NCBI GenBank assembly: GCA_030038095.1
Contig: JASHPK010000042.1
Coordinates: forward strand, 1-64,000
DNA: 64,000 nt
Source of the DNA: Thermoplasmata archaeon
GTDB taxonomy: Archaea > Thermoplasmatota > Thermoplasmata > Lutacidiplasmatales > UBA184
Direction: 5' to 3'
Shown here: positions 18,501 to 28,000 of the stretch, piece after piece
How the letters are laid out: every line of letters begins with the position of its first letter
Position numbering within the stretch: the stretch's first letter is position 1
Notes under the pieces: model-generated
What the model saw: only the letters and a program-made list of their open reading frames with translations
Told to the model about the DNA's origin: nothing
Database searches by the model: none
Translations under genes and position numbers: made by a program

Positions 18501-20244
18501 GTTCGACTCCCTCGTCAACCTCTCGGCGCCCGCTGGAGTCGTCACGTTCCACGCGCCCGGCCTCGCCACCGGTACGTATTGGGCGCTGACCCTCAACAAT
18601 ACCCGGTATTCGTCGACCACTCCGTGGATCAACATCACGACGCATCCCGGCACGTTCTTCTGGTCGGTCGCCGACGCGGTGTCGCCGAGCGGCACGGCCG
18701 GGTACGTCCCGACGGGCGTCTCGTCGAGCATCTCCGTGACCCCGGACCACACGTACGACGTGCAGTACACCCCCGCCTACCTCGTCCACCTCGAGAGCTC
18801 GACCGGGGGCCTCGTCTCGCTCAACGGCGGCTACCCGACGAACTCGGTCTCCGCGTGGGAGGCTTCCGGCGCGTCCGTCAGCATCTCGGCGACCCTCTCG
18901 CCCGGCTACTCGTTCGTGGGGTGGAGCGGGACCGGTACCGGGGCCTATTCGGGGAACCTCACGACCACCTCGGTGGCCGCGGGGAGCCCGCTGCTCGAGA
19001 CGGCGACGTTCCAGCCGCTCCCCGGAGCGCGGTTCAACCTCTCGCTCACGGAGTCGGGTCTTCCGGCGGGGACGTGGTGGACCGCCAACCTGAACGGCGC
19101 GGGCCACTCGTCCGACAACCCGACCTTCACGGTCGGGAACCTGTGGCCCTGGACCGCGCCGAACGGGCTCGGCTTCTACAACCTCAGCATCCCGAACGCC
19201 TACGAGAACAGCACGAACCTGACGCGGTTCGTGCCGCTCCCGACGTACCCGACCGTGGTCGGCACGAACGGCTCGTTCACGCCGCCCGTGGTGGTCTCCT
19301 TCCAGGAGCAGTCCCTCCTCCAGCTCACCGCGCTCCCCGGAGGGACGCCCGAGGCGACGTACGACGGAGCGCCGACGGGCAGCTCCGCGTGGATCGTCCC
19401 CGGTGGCCTGGTGACGATGGTCGCGGTGCATAACCCCGGCTACGTCTTCGAGGGCTGGGAAGGGACGGGCGACGGATCGTACACCGGACCGGACTCGCCG
19501 GTCACGATCACCTCCGAGGGACCGATCACCGAGGTCGCGGTGTTCGCCCCGGCCGTGACCCCGCCCTTGCCGCGCTACTCGATCACCTTCCACCTCGAGG
19601 ACCCGCTCGTCCCCGGCACGACCTGGAGCGTCGTCTTCGGCGGACAGGGCTACTCGTCCAGCGGGACGAACCTCACGATCCCCGATGTCCTCGGTGGCAC
19701 GTACGGGATCTCGGTCGGCACGGCGGTCTCCCCGAGCGGCCTCGTCGAGTACCAGGCGACGTCGAGCGACCCGGCGGCCTACACCGTCCGAGGCAACGCG
19801 ACCCTCGACCTCACGTATCAGACGTACTACTGGGTGGGCGTCTCGGCGTCCGTGGGGGGTTCGGTGAGCCCGGGTTCGGGGTTCTACGAGGCCGGGAATC
19901 TGCTCTACCTGGTCGCGACGCCGAACGCGACGTACACGTTCAACGGCTGGGGCGGCAGCGGCACGGGGAGCTACTCCGGCTCGAACGCGACCGCGTCGAT
20001 CCTGGTCCAGTCCCCGCTGACCGAGATCGCCACGTTCCGCGCGACCCCGACGGGGGCCTCCTCGAGCTCCTCGGTATGGACGAACCCGCTCTCGTGGCTC
20101 GGGATCGGTGCCCTCGCGCTCATCGCGGGCCTCATCGTCGGAACGGTGGGGGCCCGGTGGCGCGCCCGACCCGCCAGCTCTCCCCCTCCCACCGGCCGGA
20201 GCCCGCCGGCTCCCACTTCCCCCGGCGCCCGGAGCGGCCCATGA
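15571..20244 (+). CDS. Giant surface protein with BNR/Asp-box propeller, ETGLP-type modules, InlB-B-like repeats, C-terminal TM and Pro-rich tail
   Basis: ATG at 15571 with TTAA box at 15544. N-terminal TM IWTSLLVVAIVAIMLLSAVFVVGA. Asp-box STDNGATWSGPTVI and STDSGATWTDSAI. Repeats FVGWSGTGTGAYSGNLT, FEGWEGTGDGSYTGPDSP, FNGWGGSGTGSYSGSNAT. C-terminal TM LSWLGIGALALIAGLIVGTVGARWRARP. Confidence 0.87.
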   Translation: MYKSRWRHTGVSHGIWTSLLVVAIVAIMLLSAVFVVGASSMGRSAAPSPSNSIPAAGTPPSIFGFFASPEEFFEGGSTSLIVSAYSQWPITYTYSGLPPGCVSANTSFLSCTPTAPGFFNVTVSLVDTSTPVPASSSTDLLVDTVATGNFFSLNSSVATFANATAEDCASIASPPFYQNFCSPEVQSPTLLPLPNGTLGLGYQRDTTVTTNPCSAGNETVARVNFQVSSNNGSSFGAVEDLGNETCSYLDAIEPSFAVGGPNVYGAFIEENSSLLPWEYVVRSSDALGFVSSANNGTNFSVPVTLDASGNLAQPVVAAFGSDVYVAVEDIANSTTPIAGGVLPIAIEVLASTDNGTTWQAPVTLPGLNASAGYDATSPAIAVNATGTVTVAYATDRSCLASGPFGCTEYGDAIVVSSSTDNGATWSGPTVIAPPAGESACFTGACESAYFESTPEIALAYAPGGTDLYVVYAATYDQGTGVPNNFNHTGLFAAASTDSGATWTDSAISASVGPTALRYFEPAIGVNASTVYVSSLVANESSGSWGFANSLADFVETEPTGATAAWSVPTANDIESFVSGGSVNSTRTSFPGFSSSVVILPSGRAMIAFAFPEPSTYSISRGPGYYYANTSYPSALVVGALVLPTDPNALTVSFEQTGLPTGVSWLFTINGVPYRLETPMIEFTNIPEGVPMMVGAYYQGGYWTISSSYYNATLNTFYFNETDTFTFEVWVGFEFNTFPSLDGLWYTVYPYGDADLSATVVNSPFYAYVYTSWELYGNFICIITCSYTLQNYNDYYAFSFPSSPPSWYQQCVGAICSNWTSPWYFPLGSTVFLNTSAWPFFGLTPTYWTGQGAGSYTGLTGGYCYYAFYGCDYASGPIHMLGPINETIWLANGPVNLTRNITFSPYGLPSSSVYHFTMGGVEYNGTAPADLTVPDVKTGAYHVSGIWASSSEPGWEYFGYVNGPNPFLSASLTNVNLTFDSLVNLSAPAGVVTFHAPGLATGTYWALTLNNTRYSSTTPWINITTHPGTFFWSVADAVSPSGTAGYVPTGVSSSISVTPDHTYDVQYTPAYLVHLESSTGGLVSLNGGYPTNSVSAWEASGASVSISATLSPGYSFVGWSGTGTGAYSGNLTTTSVAAGSPLLETATFQPLPGARFNLSLTESGLPAGTWWTANLNGAGHSSDNPTFTVGNLWPWTAPNGLGFYNLSIPNAYENSTNLTRFVPLPTYPTVVGTNGSFTPPVVVSFQEQSLLQLTALPGGTPEATYDGAPTGSSAWIVPGGLVTMVAVHNPGYVFEGWEGTGDGSYTGPDSPVTITSEGPITEVAVFAPAVTPPLPRYSITFHLEDPLVPGTTWSVVFGGQGYSSSGTNLTIPDVLGGTYGISVGTAVSPSGLVEYQATSSDPAAYTVRGNATLDLTYQTYYWVGVSASVGGSVSPGSGFYEAGNLLYLVATPNATYTFNGWGGSGTGSYSGSNATASILVQSPLTEIATFRATPTGASSSSSVWTNPLSWLGIGALALIAGLIVGTVGARWRARPASSPPPTGRSPPAPTSPGARSGP

Positions 20245-23200
20245 CCGCACGACGGACCTTCCTCACCTCCCGCGCCCTCGCGGTGCTGGTCGCGCTCGCG
20301 GTGGTCGGGTCGTTCGGCGCGACCGTGCTCGCGGGCGGGGCCGCGGCGCCGGTCGCGCCGTCGGGGTCGACCGGACTCGTGGCCGGGCACACGTCGTCCC
20401 GAGGCGCGGCCGCTCCCCCTCCGGCCGCGAGCCCGCTCGGGAACGCCTCGGGACCCGGCGTCTTCTACAGCACCTCCGCGCTCTCCGGTGCCTCGTTCAA
20501 GAACTCCACGTGCGTTTCCGGACTCTGCTACAGCGTCACGAATGACGTCAGCACGACCGTGACGCCGAGCGGTGAGCTCGTCGCGGCCTACACGACCCTC
20601 ACCGATCGGAGCCCCTGCGCCGCGCTTCGCTCCTACAGCGTCTCGAACGTCGCGATCGAGACCTCCACGAACGGCGGCGCGTCCTGGTCGCCGGTCGAGT
20701 ACCTCGGGAACCCGAACTGCGCCGCGTCGGGATACCCGGACGCCTGGCAGCCGTCGATCGCGACGCTCGGGAACGGCACGCTGGTCCTCGCGTACGTCGA
20801 GTACAACCTCTCCGCGGGCTCGCTGCCCCCGCTCACCCAGTACACCTGGCCGCCGACCGAGTCCCGCCTCGTCCTCACCGAGAGCTACGACGGCGGCGTC
20901 GCCTGGTCGAACCCGTACGTCCTCAACATCTCGAACCCGCCGAGCGCCCCGCCCGGCCTCCAGTATACCCCCGCGTTCCCCTCGGTCGCCACGATCGGGA
21001 ACACGATCTACGTCACCTGGATGTCGCTGACCACCTGGAACTCGGAGGGGAGCATCGCGCTCGTCGTCTCGTCGAACGGCGGGGCGACCTGGAGCCCGAC
21101 CCTCACGGTATCGTCCGGGCCGTTCGCCGGCTACTCGATGGACCCCGACGCGATCGTCGAGCCGAACGGGAACCTCGTGATCGCGTACACGGCCAACGTC
21201 TCGTTCACCTCGTTCATCTGCGGGGCGTTCATCTGCACCTTCTATCCGTACGGCCTCTGGACCGGGAACGTCTGGGTCGCCTCGTCGTTCTACAACGGGA
21301 CCGTCTTCAACTATACCGAGGTCGCCTCCGAGGTCCCGCTGGGGTCGTTCGGATGGGACCCGTACACGAACCCGACCTCGTTCGGGCCGTTCGAGACGCC
21401 GGCGCCCCAGCTCGCGTACTCGAACGCGACGGGCCAGATCTACCTCGCGTTCACGGCCGGGGTCACGACGAATGACACCTCGTACTGTCCGTACCCTTCG
21501 TTCGCCTGCCTCGCCGACGACCTGTTCTTCTTTAGCTCGCCCGACAACGGCTCGTTCTGGAACCAGGGGAACATCGGGACGACCGTCTTCAACCCCTCGG
21601 TCATCGACCCGTCGACGACGAACCTGAACGCGACCGACTCGGTCCCGACCGTTTCGCTCGCCACGTCGGGATCGACCGTCTACCTCGAGGCGTCGTACTA
21701 CAACGGCACCCTCTGCGAGAGCGGGGTGTGCGGGGTCTCGACCGAGGTGGTCTTCTCGACGTCCGACAACGGCACGACCTTCACCCCGCCCGTGACGGTC
21801 ACCGCCCCGTACACGCCCTACGACTACGCCTGGACGGGCGAGTACGGTTCGGTCGCGGTCGTGAACGGGACGCCGCTCTACTTCTGGACGCTGAACTCGT
21901 GCCCGGGCTGGTCGATCACCCCGTGCGGTGCGTACCCCGGCTCGAACCTGCCGCTCTCGGCGGTCTCGGTCTCCGAGCTGTTCAACGGCACCGGAGGGGC
22001 GAAGCTCACGCTCACGGCCGTCGGCCTCGGCCCCGGCGTCAACTGGACGGCGAACGTCCTCGGCAACGTCCGCACGGGGCCGGGCAACGGATCGCTCTCC
22101 GTGAGCGGCATCCCGAAGGGGGTGCCGATCTTCTTCACGGTGCCGGGCGTCAACGAGACGAGCGTCCGGTACTACGTGCTGCCCGGTGCGATTGTCCCCG
22201 CCCCACCGGTGGTTCTCACCAAGAGCCTGACGGTGACCGTCACGTTCACCGAGTACGTTCCGGTGACGATCTCGTTCGCTGTCCCGGACCTTCAGGGCCC
22301 GGCCTGCCAGGGCTTCTTCACGTACCTCTCTGGCTGTCCGAGCTTCTACCCCGGCTGCCTCGGGGCGCCGATGGGCAACTACACCGAGGCGTGCTTCTCC
22401 TACTACTTCAACCCGATTCCGCCCCATGGCGCGAGCTGGGTACCCGCCGGCCGGGCGGACTCGGTCGGCCTGAGCCCGTTCCCGGGTCCGGTCTGCTGGT
22501 ACTATTACGGGGGGATCTACGGCTACACCTACTGTTACATCTACGAGTTCAACCTGGAGCCGCTCGGCTGGTCGGGGTCGGGCCCCGGCAGCGTCTCGAC
22601 CTCGGCGCTGAACATCACGTTCTACCCGACGGGCCCGGTCACCGAGACCGCGGCGTTCATCGAGACCGGCTTCTGCATGTCGTTCTACGAGAACTTCACG
22701 GGGTTCAAGTACTACTATAACTACGGCTGCGAGAACTTCAGCGCCCCCCTGACCGTCAAGGAGACGGGGCTGCCACCGGGGACCCCGTGGGCGGTGACGC
22801 TCTCGGGCGCCGCCGGCGACACGACCAACTACTCGGTCGCGGGGACCCCGATCGTCAACAACACCGCCGGGGTGGGTATCGGGGAGGTCATCCCGTGGAA
22901 CGTCCCGAGCTCGACGCCTGGGGAGGAGTGGGTCGGGACCCCGAGCGTGTTGTCGCCGATGATCCTGCCGCTCACGGCCCCGCTCGTGATCAACTACACG
23001 CTCGAACCGCTCGCCGCCGCCGCGGAACCGGTCGAGCTCGAGACGATCGGCCTTCCCGCCGGCCTCCAGGCAAACCTCACCGTGAACAACGAGGGCACGG
23101 GGACCTCGACGGTCCTCCCGGCGAGCTCGAGCCCCCTCAACGTGACGCTCCCGGCCGGGGACTACTCGCTCAATGCCTCGGCGGTCATCGACATCAACGG

Positions 23201-24836
23201 GACCTCGTACTATCCCCGGGCGATCTACTCGGACGTCGACCTCGTGAACGAGTCCAACCAGAGCGGTACGTCGCCGAGCTCGATCTTCCTGGGCGGCGCC
23301 GCGCGGATCGCGGTCGCGTACGCCCCCGAGTACTGGGTGTCGATCGCAGCCGGCGCCGGTGGGACGGTCACGCCCGCGAGCCAGTGGGTCGAGGGGGGTG
23401 GGACGATCGCGCTCAGCGCGAGCGCGGACCCGGGGTACGAGTTCCTCTACTGGGTCGGCACCGGTCCCGGCTCCACGTCCGGCCCGGAGGCGCTCCTCTC
23501 GCACGTGGTGATCTCGCCCGGCGGGCCGGTGACCGAGCTCGCCGTCTTCGGCCTGAAGCCCCCGCCGTCCTGGACGGTCACCGTCTCTCCGACGGGCCTT
23601 CCGCTGGGCCAGGAGTACTCGGTCACGCTCGGGGGCCAGACGTACTCGGGCGTGGGCATCCTCAAGATCGGGAACCTGTCGACCGGCACGTACTCGCTCT
23701 CGCTCCCGGACGTCGTCTCACCGGCGTCGTCCGCGGTCCGCTACGCGCTCTCGGCCCTTCACGCGTCGACGGGGCTGTCGAACGGGGCGCTGACCGTGGA
23801 CGAGAACCTCTCCCTCGACCCGGTCTATTCGACCCAGTACCTCGTTTCCGTCTCGGTGATCGGGAACGGGACGCTCAACGTCACCTCCGGCGCGTACTGG
23901 TACGGGGCGAACGCGACCTTCACCGCGACCGCGACCCCCGCGACGAACTTCGTCTTCTCGGGCTGGTGGGCCGCGATCGGCGGAGGGACCTCCACCGAGA
24001 TCTCGACGAATGCGTCGCTCGCGCTCGTGCTGACGTCGTACGCCACGATCGCCGCGCAGTTCACCCCGGCGCCGCCGGTCATCACCCCGACCTACGCGTT
24101 CACGTTCTCCGAATCGGGTCTCCCGGCCGGAGCGTTCTGGCAGGTATCCCTCACGCCCGGGGTCGGCGTCTCGGGCCGGACGGCCAACCTCACGGTGACC
24201 GTCCCGGGCGGGAGCTACGTCGTGAACGTGGCGGCGGTCTACACGACCACCGGCGTGCGCTACGTGTCGAACGTCGCCCAGAACCTCTCGGTCCCGATCC
24301 CCTCGACCGGCTCCGCGCTCTCGGTCCGGTTCACGGAGGAGTTCCTCGTCTCCGTCTCGACCTCGGGGAGCGGCAGCGCGACCGGGAGCGGCTGGGCGAT
24401 CGCCGGCGAGACGGCCACGATCTCGGCGGCGCCCGCGCCGTCCGGCTGGACGTTCGTCGGCTGGGACGGGACCGGGAGCGGCAGCTACTCCGGAACGAAC
24501 TCGACCGAGCAGGTGCTCCCGAAGGGACCGATCACCGAGACGGCGACGTACGTGCCGACCAGCACGACCACGAGCTCGACCGCGTCGGTCGCGTGGTACG
24601 ACTGGGCCGCGCTCGGCCTCGTCGTGGCGGTCCTTTTGATCGTGGGCCTGATCGAGGGGCTCAGCGTGATCCGACGCCGCAAGCCCCCCGCCGCCTCGGC
24701 GCCTCCGCCCCGGCCCGGCCTCCGGGCCTCGCCGGCCCCCCCGGCGCTCCCCCCGACCGCGCCCCAACGGGCCCCCGCCCCGTCCCCCGGGCCGACGACC
24801 CCTCCGTCGTCCCCCTCGCCCTGGAAGGAGACGTAG
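20241..24836 (+). CDS. Giant surface protein with signal peptide, BNR/Asp-box propeller, ETGLP-type modules, InlB-B-like repeats, C-terminal TM and Pro-rich tail
   Basis: ATGA overlap with upstream gene. MTARRTFLTSRALAVLVALAVVGSFGATVLAGG. STNGGASWSPVEYLG, SSNGGATWSPTLTV, STSDNGTTFTPPVTV. FVGWDGTGSGSYSGTNST. C-terminal TM ALGLVVAVLLIVGLIEGLSVIRRRKPP. Confidence 0.87.
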   Translation: MTARRTFLTSRALAVLVALAVVGSFGATVLAGGAAAPVAPSGSTGLVAGHTSSRGAAAPPPAASPLGNASGPGVFYSTSALSGASFKNSTCVSGLCYSVTNDVSTTVTPSGELVAAYTTLTDRSPCAALRSYSVSNVAIETSTNGGASWSPVEYLGNPNCAASGYPDAWQPSIATLGNGTLVLAYVEYNLSAGSLPPLTQYTWPPTESRLVLTESYDGGVAWSNPYVLNISNPPSAPPGLQYTPAFPSVATIGNTIYVTWMSLTTWNSEGSIALVVSSNGGATWSPTLTVSSGPFAGYSMDPDAIVEPNGNLVIAYTANVSFTSFICGAFICTFYPYGLWTGNVWVASSFYNGTVFNYTEVASEVPLGSFGWDPYTNPTSFGPFETPAPQLAYSNATGQIYLAFTAGVTTNDTSYCPYPSFACLADDLFFFSSPDNGSFWNQGNIGTTVFNPSVIDPSTTNLNATDSVPTVSLATSGSTVYLEASYYNGTLCESGVCGVSTEVVFSTSDNGTTFTPPVTVTAPYTPYDYAWTGEYGSVAVVNGTPLYFWTLNSCPGWSITPCGAYPGSNLPLSAVSVSELFNGTGGAKLTLTAVGLGPGVNWTANVLGNVRTGPGNGSLSVSGIPKGVPIFFTVPGVNETSVRYYVLPGAIVPAPPVVLTKSLTVTVTFTEYVPVTISFAVPDLQGPACQGFFTYLSGCPSFYPGCLGAPMGNYTEACFSYYFNPIPPHGASWVPAGRADSVGLSPFPGPVCWYYYGGIYGYTYCYIYEFNLEPLGWSGSGPGSVSTSALNITFYPTGPVTETAAFIETGFCMSFYENFTGFKYYYNYGCENFSAPLTVKETGLPPGTPWAVTLSGAAGDTTNYSVAGTPIVNNTAGVGIGEVIPWNVPSSTPGEEWVGTPSVLSPMILPLTAPLVINYTLEPLAAAAEPVELETIGLPAGLQANLTVNNEGTGTSTVLPASSSPLNVTLPAGDYSLNASAVIDINGTSYYPRAIYSDVDLVNESNQSGTSPSSIFLGGAARIAVAYAPEYWVSIAAGAGGTVTPASQWVEGGGTIALSASADPGYEFLYWVGTGPGSTSGPEALLSHVVISPGGPVTELAVFGLKPPPSWTVTVSPTGLPLGQEYSVTLGGQTYSGVGILKIGNLSTGTYSLSLPDVVSPASSAVRYALSALHASTGLSNGALTVDENLSLDPVYSTQYLVSVSVIGNGTLNVTSGAYWYGANATFTATATPATNFVFSGWWAAIGGGTSTEISTNASLALVLTSYATIAAQFTPAPPVITPTYAFTFSESGLPAGAFWQVSLTPGVGVSGRTANLTVTVPGGSYVVNVAAVYTTTGVRYVSNVAQNLSVPIPSTGSALSVRFTEEFLVSVSTSGSGSATGSGWAIAGETATISAAPAPSGWTFVGWDGTGSGSYSGTNSTEQVLPKGPITETATYVPTSTTTSSTASVAWYDWAALGLVVAVLLIVGLIEGLSVIRRRKPPAASAPPPRPGLRASPAPPALPPTAPQRAPAPSPGPTTPPSSPSPWKET

Positions 24837-25041
24837 ATCGGGCGGGCGTCGGCGCGCCGGACTCGGGGCCGGCTCCTCCGACAGGGGGGCGGGCGGTGTC
24901 GCGCTTGAGACACGACCGGGGGTCACCCTCCGCTCCCGGTACAGTAGGGAGGGAATCTGCCTCGGCGGCTACGCCGGCGCGGGGGGTCTCCCTCTCGGCG
25001 GAGGCGAACCGTCTTAACGGGGACGGGTGTCCAAGCCTCGC

Positions 25042-28000
25042 ATGTCGCGGCTCGTCGTCGTCGCGGTCGTCCTGAGCGCCGTCGTCCTCGCCGGATCCCT
25101 CGCGGTCCTTCCCGGGGCCCACGCCGCGCCCCGGGCGGCCCCCGGGACGCCGGCGGCCCACGCGACCGCGGTCCCCGAGCCCAAGATCGCCCCGGCCCCG
25201 CCGTCGAGCTCGTTGGCGGCCTCCTCCGCCGCGCGGGAATCGCTCGGACGGTCGATCCTGAGCGACCTCGAGGGGTCCGGCGTCCCGGCCCGCGCGATCT
25301 ACCTCCCGGACTTCGCGGGGGGCGGCGTCCTGCACGGGAACGTCGTCTCGCCGATCACGACCATCGCCCCGGCCCCGATGGGCCTCGGCGACTACGGCGT
25401 CCGGAACACGACCGGGACGCCGCAACCCTACGTGATCGACTCGACCAGCTGGGAGGGGACGATCTCGCTCAACTCGGGGGACTTCTTCTACATCGACAAC
25501 GACGGTCCCGACACGTTCGGGGTCCAGCTGAACGCCGTCCTCTCCAACGTGACGGTCGCCGGCAACGCGTCGAACGACTTCTGGATCCAGGACGTCCTCT
25601 TCTTCACCCCGAGCACGGACAGCATCCAGATGCTGGACAACGTCTGGAACCTGTCGACCCCGTCGACCGCCGAGCCGGCGAGCACGTTCTTCGAGTACAA
25701 CGGCACGCCGGTGGACGGCCACTACTACTACGATTTCGGGCCGGCGTTCACGACCAGCTTCCCGTTCACGGCCCACCTCTACGAGAACGCGAGCCTCACG
25801 AACATCAGCGGGAGGTCCTACTCGACCGTGCGGTTCGGCTACGACATCGTCAGCGGCACGGGAGCCACGATCGGCCACGGGGTCTTCGACACGGTCCTCT
25901 TCGCCTCGGACGTCAACGCGGTCCCCGGGGTGCATCTGCCGCAGTTCCAGGTCAACGGCGGCCGGCTCACGCCGACGAACTTCCTCCTCTACGACACCGA
26001 GCTCATGATCGGGGGACCGGGCGGGGGCAGCACGACCCAGGTCTACAGCCTGAACGGCTCGATGCAGATCGCCTACTACAACCGCTCGACCGGCCACTAC
26101 TCGTTCGACCCCTCCGCCTGGAGCGCGGGGGCCGACACGGGCGAGACGAGCCAGGGCGTCGCGGTCTCCTACCTGACCCCGGGGACGGGGCTCCTCGGCG
26201 CCGGCCCGTCGTTCATCGAGCCGCTCTGGAACGCGACCCCCGGCGGGAACCAGGGGCAGCTCGAGCTCACGGGCTCCGTGGCGCCGGACAACGCCTTCCT
26301 CTTCCTTTCTCAGGGGGGCACCTTCAACGCCACGTCCGCCGCCTGGGCGCCGTTCCTCCCGGGCGGGAGATACACGTTCTACCTGCCGCCCGGGGACTAC
26401 TCGGGAGAGGCCCTGCTCTCGAACCACGATACCCGGGACGTCTTCTACTCGGGCGGGGCCGGAACGACCGACTCCGTCGCGATCTCGCTCCCCTACGACC
26501 TCACGGTCGGGGTCGACACGCCGCTCTTCGCCTGGAACAACGCGGAGCTCGCGAACCTCTCGTTCGCGGGGGACGGGACGGCGAACTCCCCGTACCTCCT
26601 CTACGACAACGAGTACACGACGCTCGATCCGCTCTTCGGGGAGCTCAATGACTACCTCTTCCCGGTCTTCCCGGGCGTCCTCATCTCGGGAACGACCGCG
26701 TACTTCGACCTCGACCACGCCCCGCCCTTGACCGTGCTCTATCCGTCGATCTACGACGCCCGGCTCTTCGTGAACGGGCTCCCCGACACGAACCAGCTCC
26801 AGATCGAGCTCTACGATACGAGCCACGGGTCGATCACGGACTCGAGCGACATCGGCGGGTGGATCTGCGGTTGCCAGTTCAACTTCCCGACGGTCTACTA
26901 TCCCGACGGGGAGATCGTCCTCTGGGGCGCGACCGACACCCTCGTCGCGGCGAACATCTTCGACGACCAGGGGGTCGGGATCGTGCTCATGCAGGGGAGC
27001 GACAACGTCGTCTGGGGCAACGAGTTCCTGAACGGCCTCCTCGCTCCCGCGACGTTCCCCGCCCAGTTCGGGATCTGGGAGTTCGAGTCGGGCGACCTCA
27101 TCTACAACAACGCGTTCGACACGTCGGTCACCGCCTACTCGCCGAGCTACAACCTCTACAACGGCAACAACCAGACGAACGTGAACTCCTGGAACCTCTC
27201 GGGCTGGCAGCCGTCGAGCGCGGTGAACGTCGTCAACGGGTTCAACCTGTCGGGGAGCCTCCTCGGCCTCCCGGCGGTGTGCGGCAACTGGTGGTGGGAC
27301 TACTCGCCCGGGATGTCGCTCCCGTACAACGAGCCGTACGACGGCGGTGCGCCGTTCATCTTCACGGGCGGGGACTACTGCCCCTCGGGGCCGAACGGGA
27401 CGATCGGCTACCTGGTCTCGTTCTCGGAGACGGGGCTCCCCGGCGGCACCTGGACGGTCACCCTCGCGGGCGTCAGCGGGACCGCCGCCGCCGGCAGCCC
27501 GATCACCTTCGCGATGCCGAACGGGACGTGGTCGTACTCGGTCGCCGCGGTCGGCGGCCTCACGGTCTCGCCGGCGGCCGGCACCGTGACCGTCCACGGG
27601 CGGAGCGTGAGCACCGCGATCGCCTTCGCCCAGCCGATCTCCTCCGTCACGCCCACGAGCTACCTGACCACGGTCGCCGAGTCGGGCCTGGCGCCGGGCG
27701 TGACCTGGTCGATCACGATCAACGCGACCCGCTATAGTGCGAACGGCACGACCGTCGCGCTCACGCTCACCAACGGATCGTACGCGTACACGGTCGCCGC
27801 CGTGACCGACTACAGCCTGCTCTCGCCCGCCTCGGGGGCGATCACGGTGGACGGCGCCCCCGCGACCCTCGACCTCAAGTTCACGCCGGATCCGGGCTGG
27901 CTCAACGCGACCGTCGCGCCCGCGACCGCGTCCGTCTGGGTCGATGCGGTGTCGGTGCCGCTCACCTCGGGCGCCTTCAGCCTCGAGGAGATGCCGGGCA

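Noticed and set aside
15544-20250. 1568-aa minus-strand ORF
   Set aside because: Antisense artefact opposite a BNR/InlB-B-like surface protein; the composition is not protein-like.
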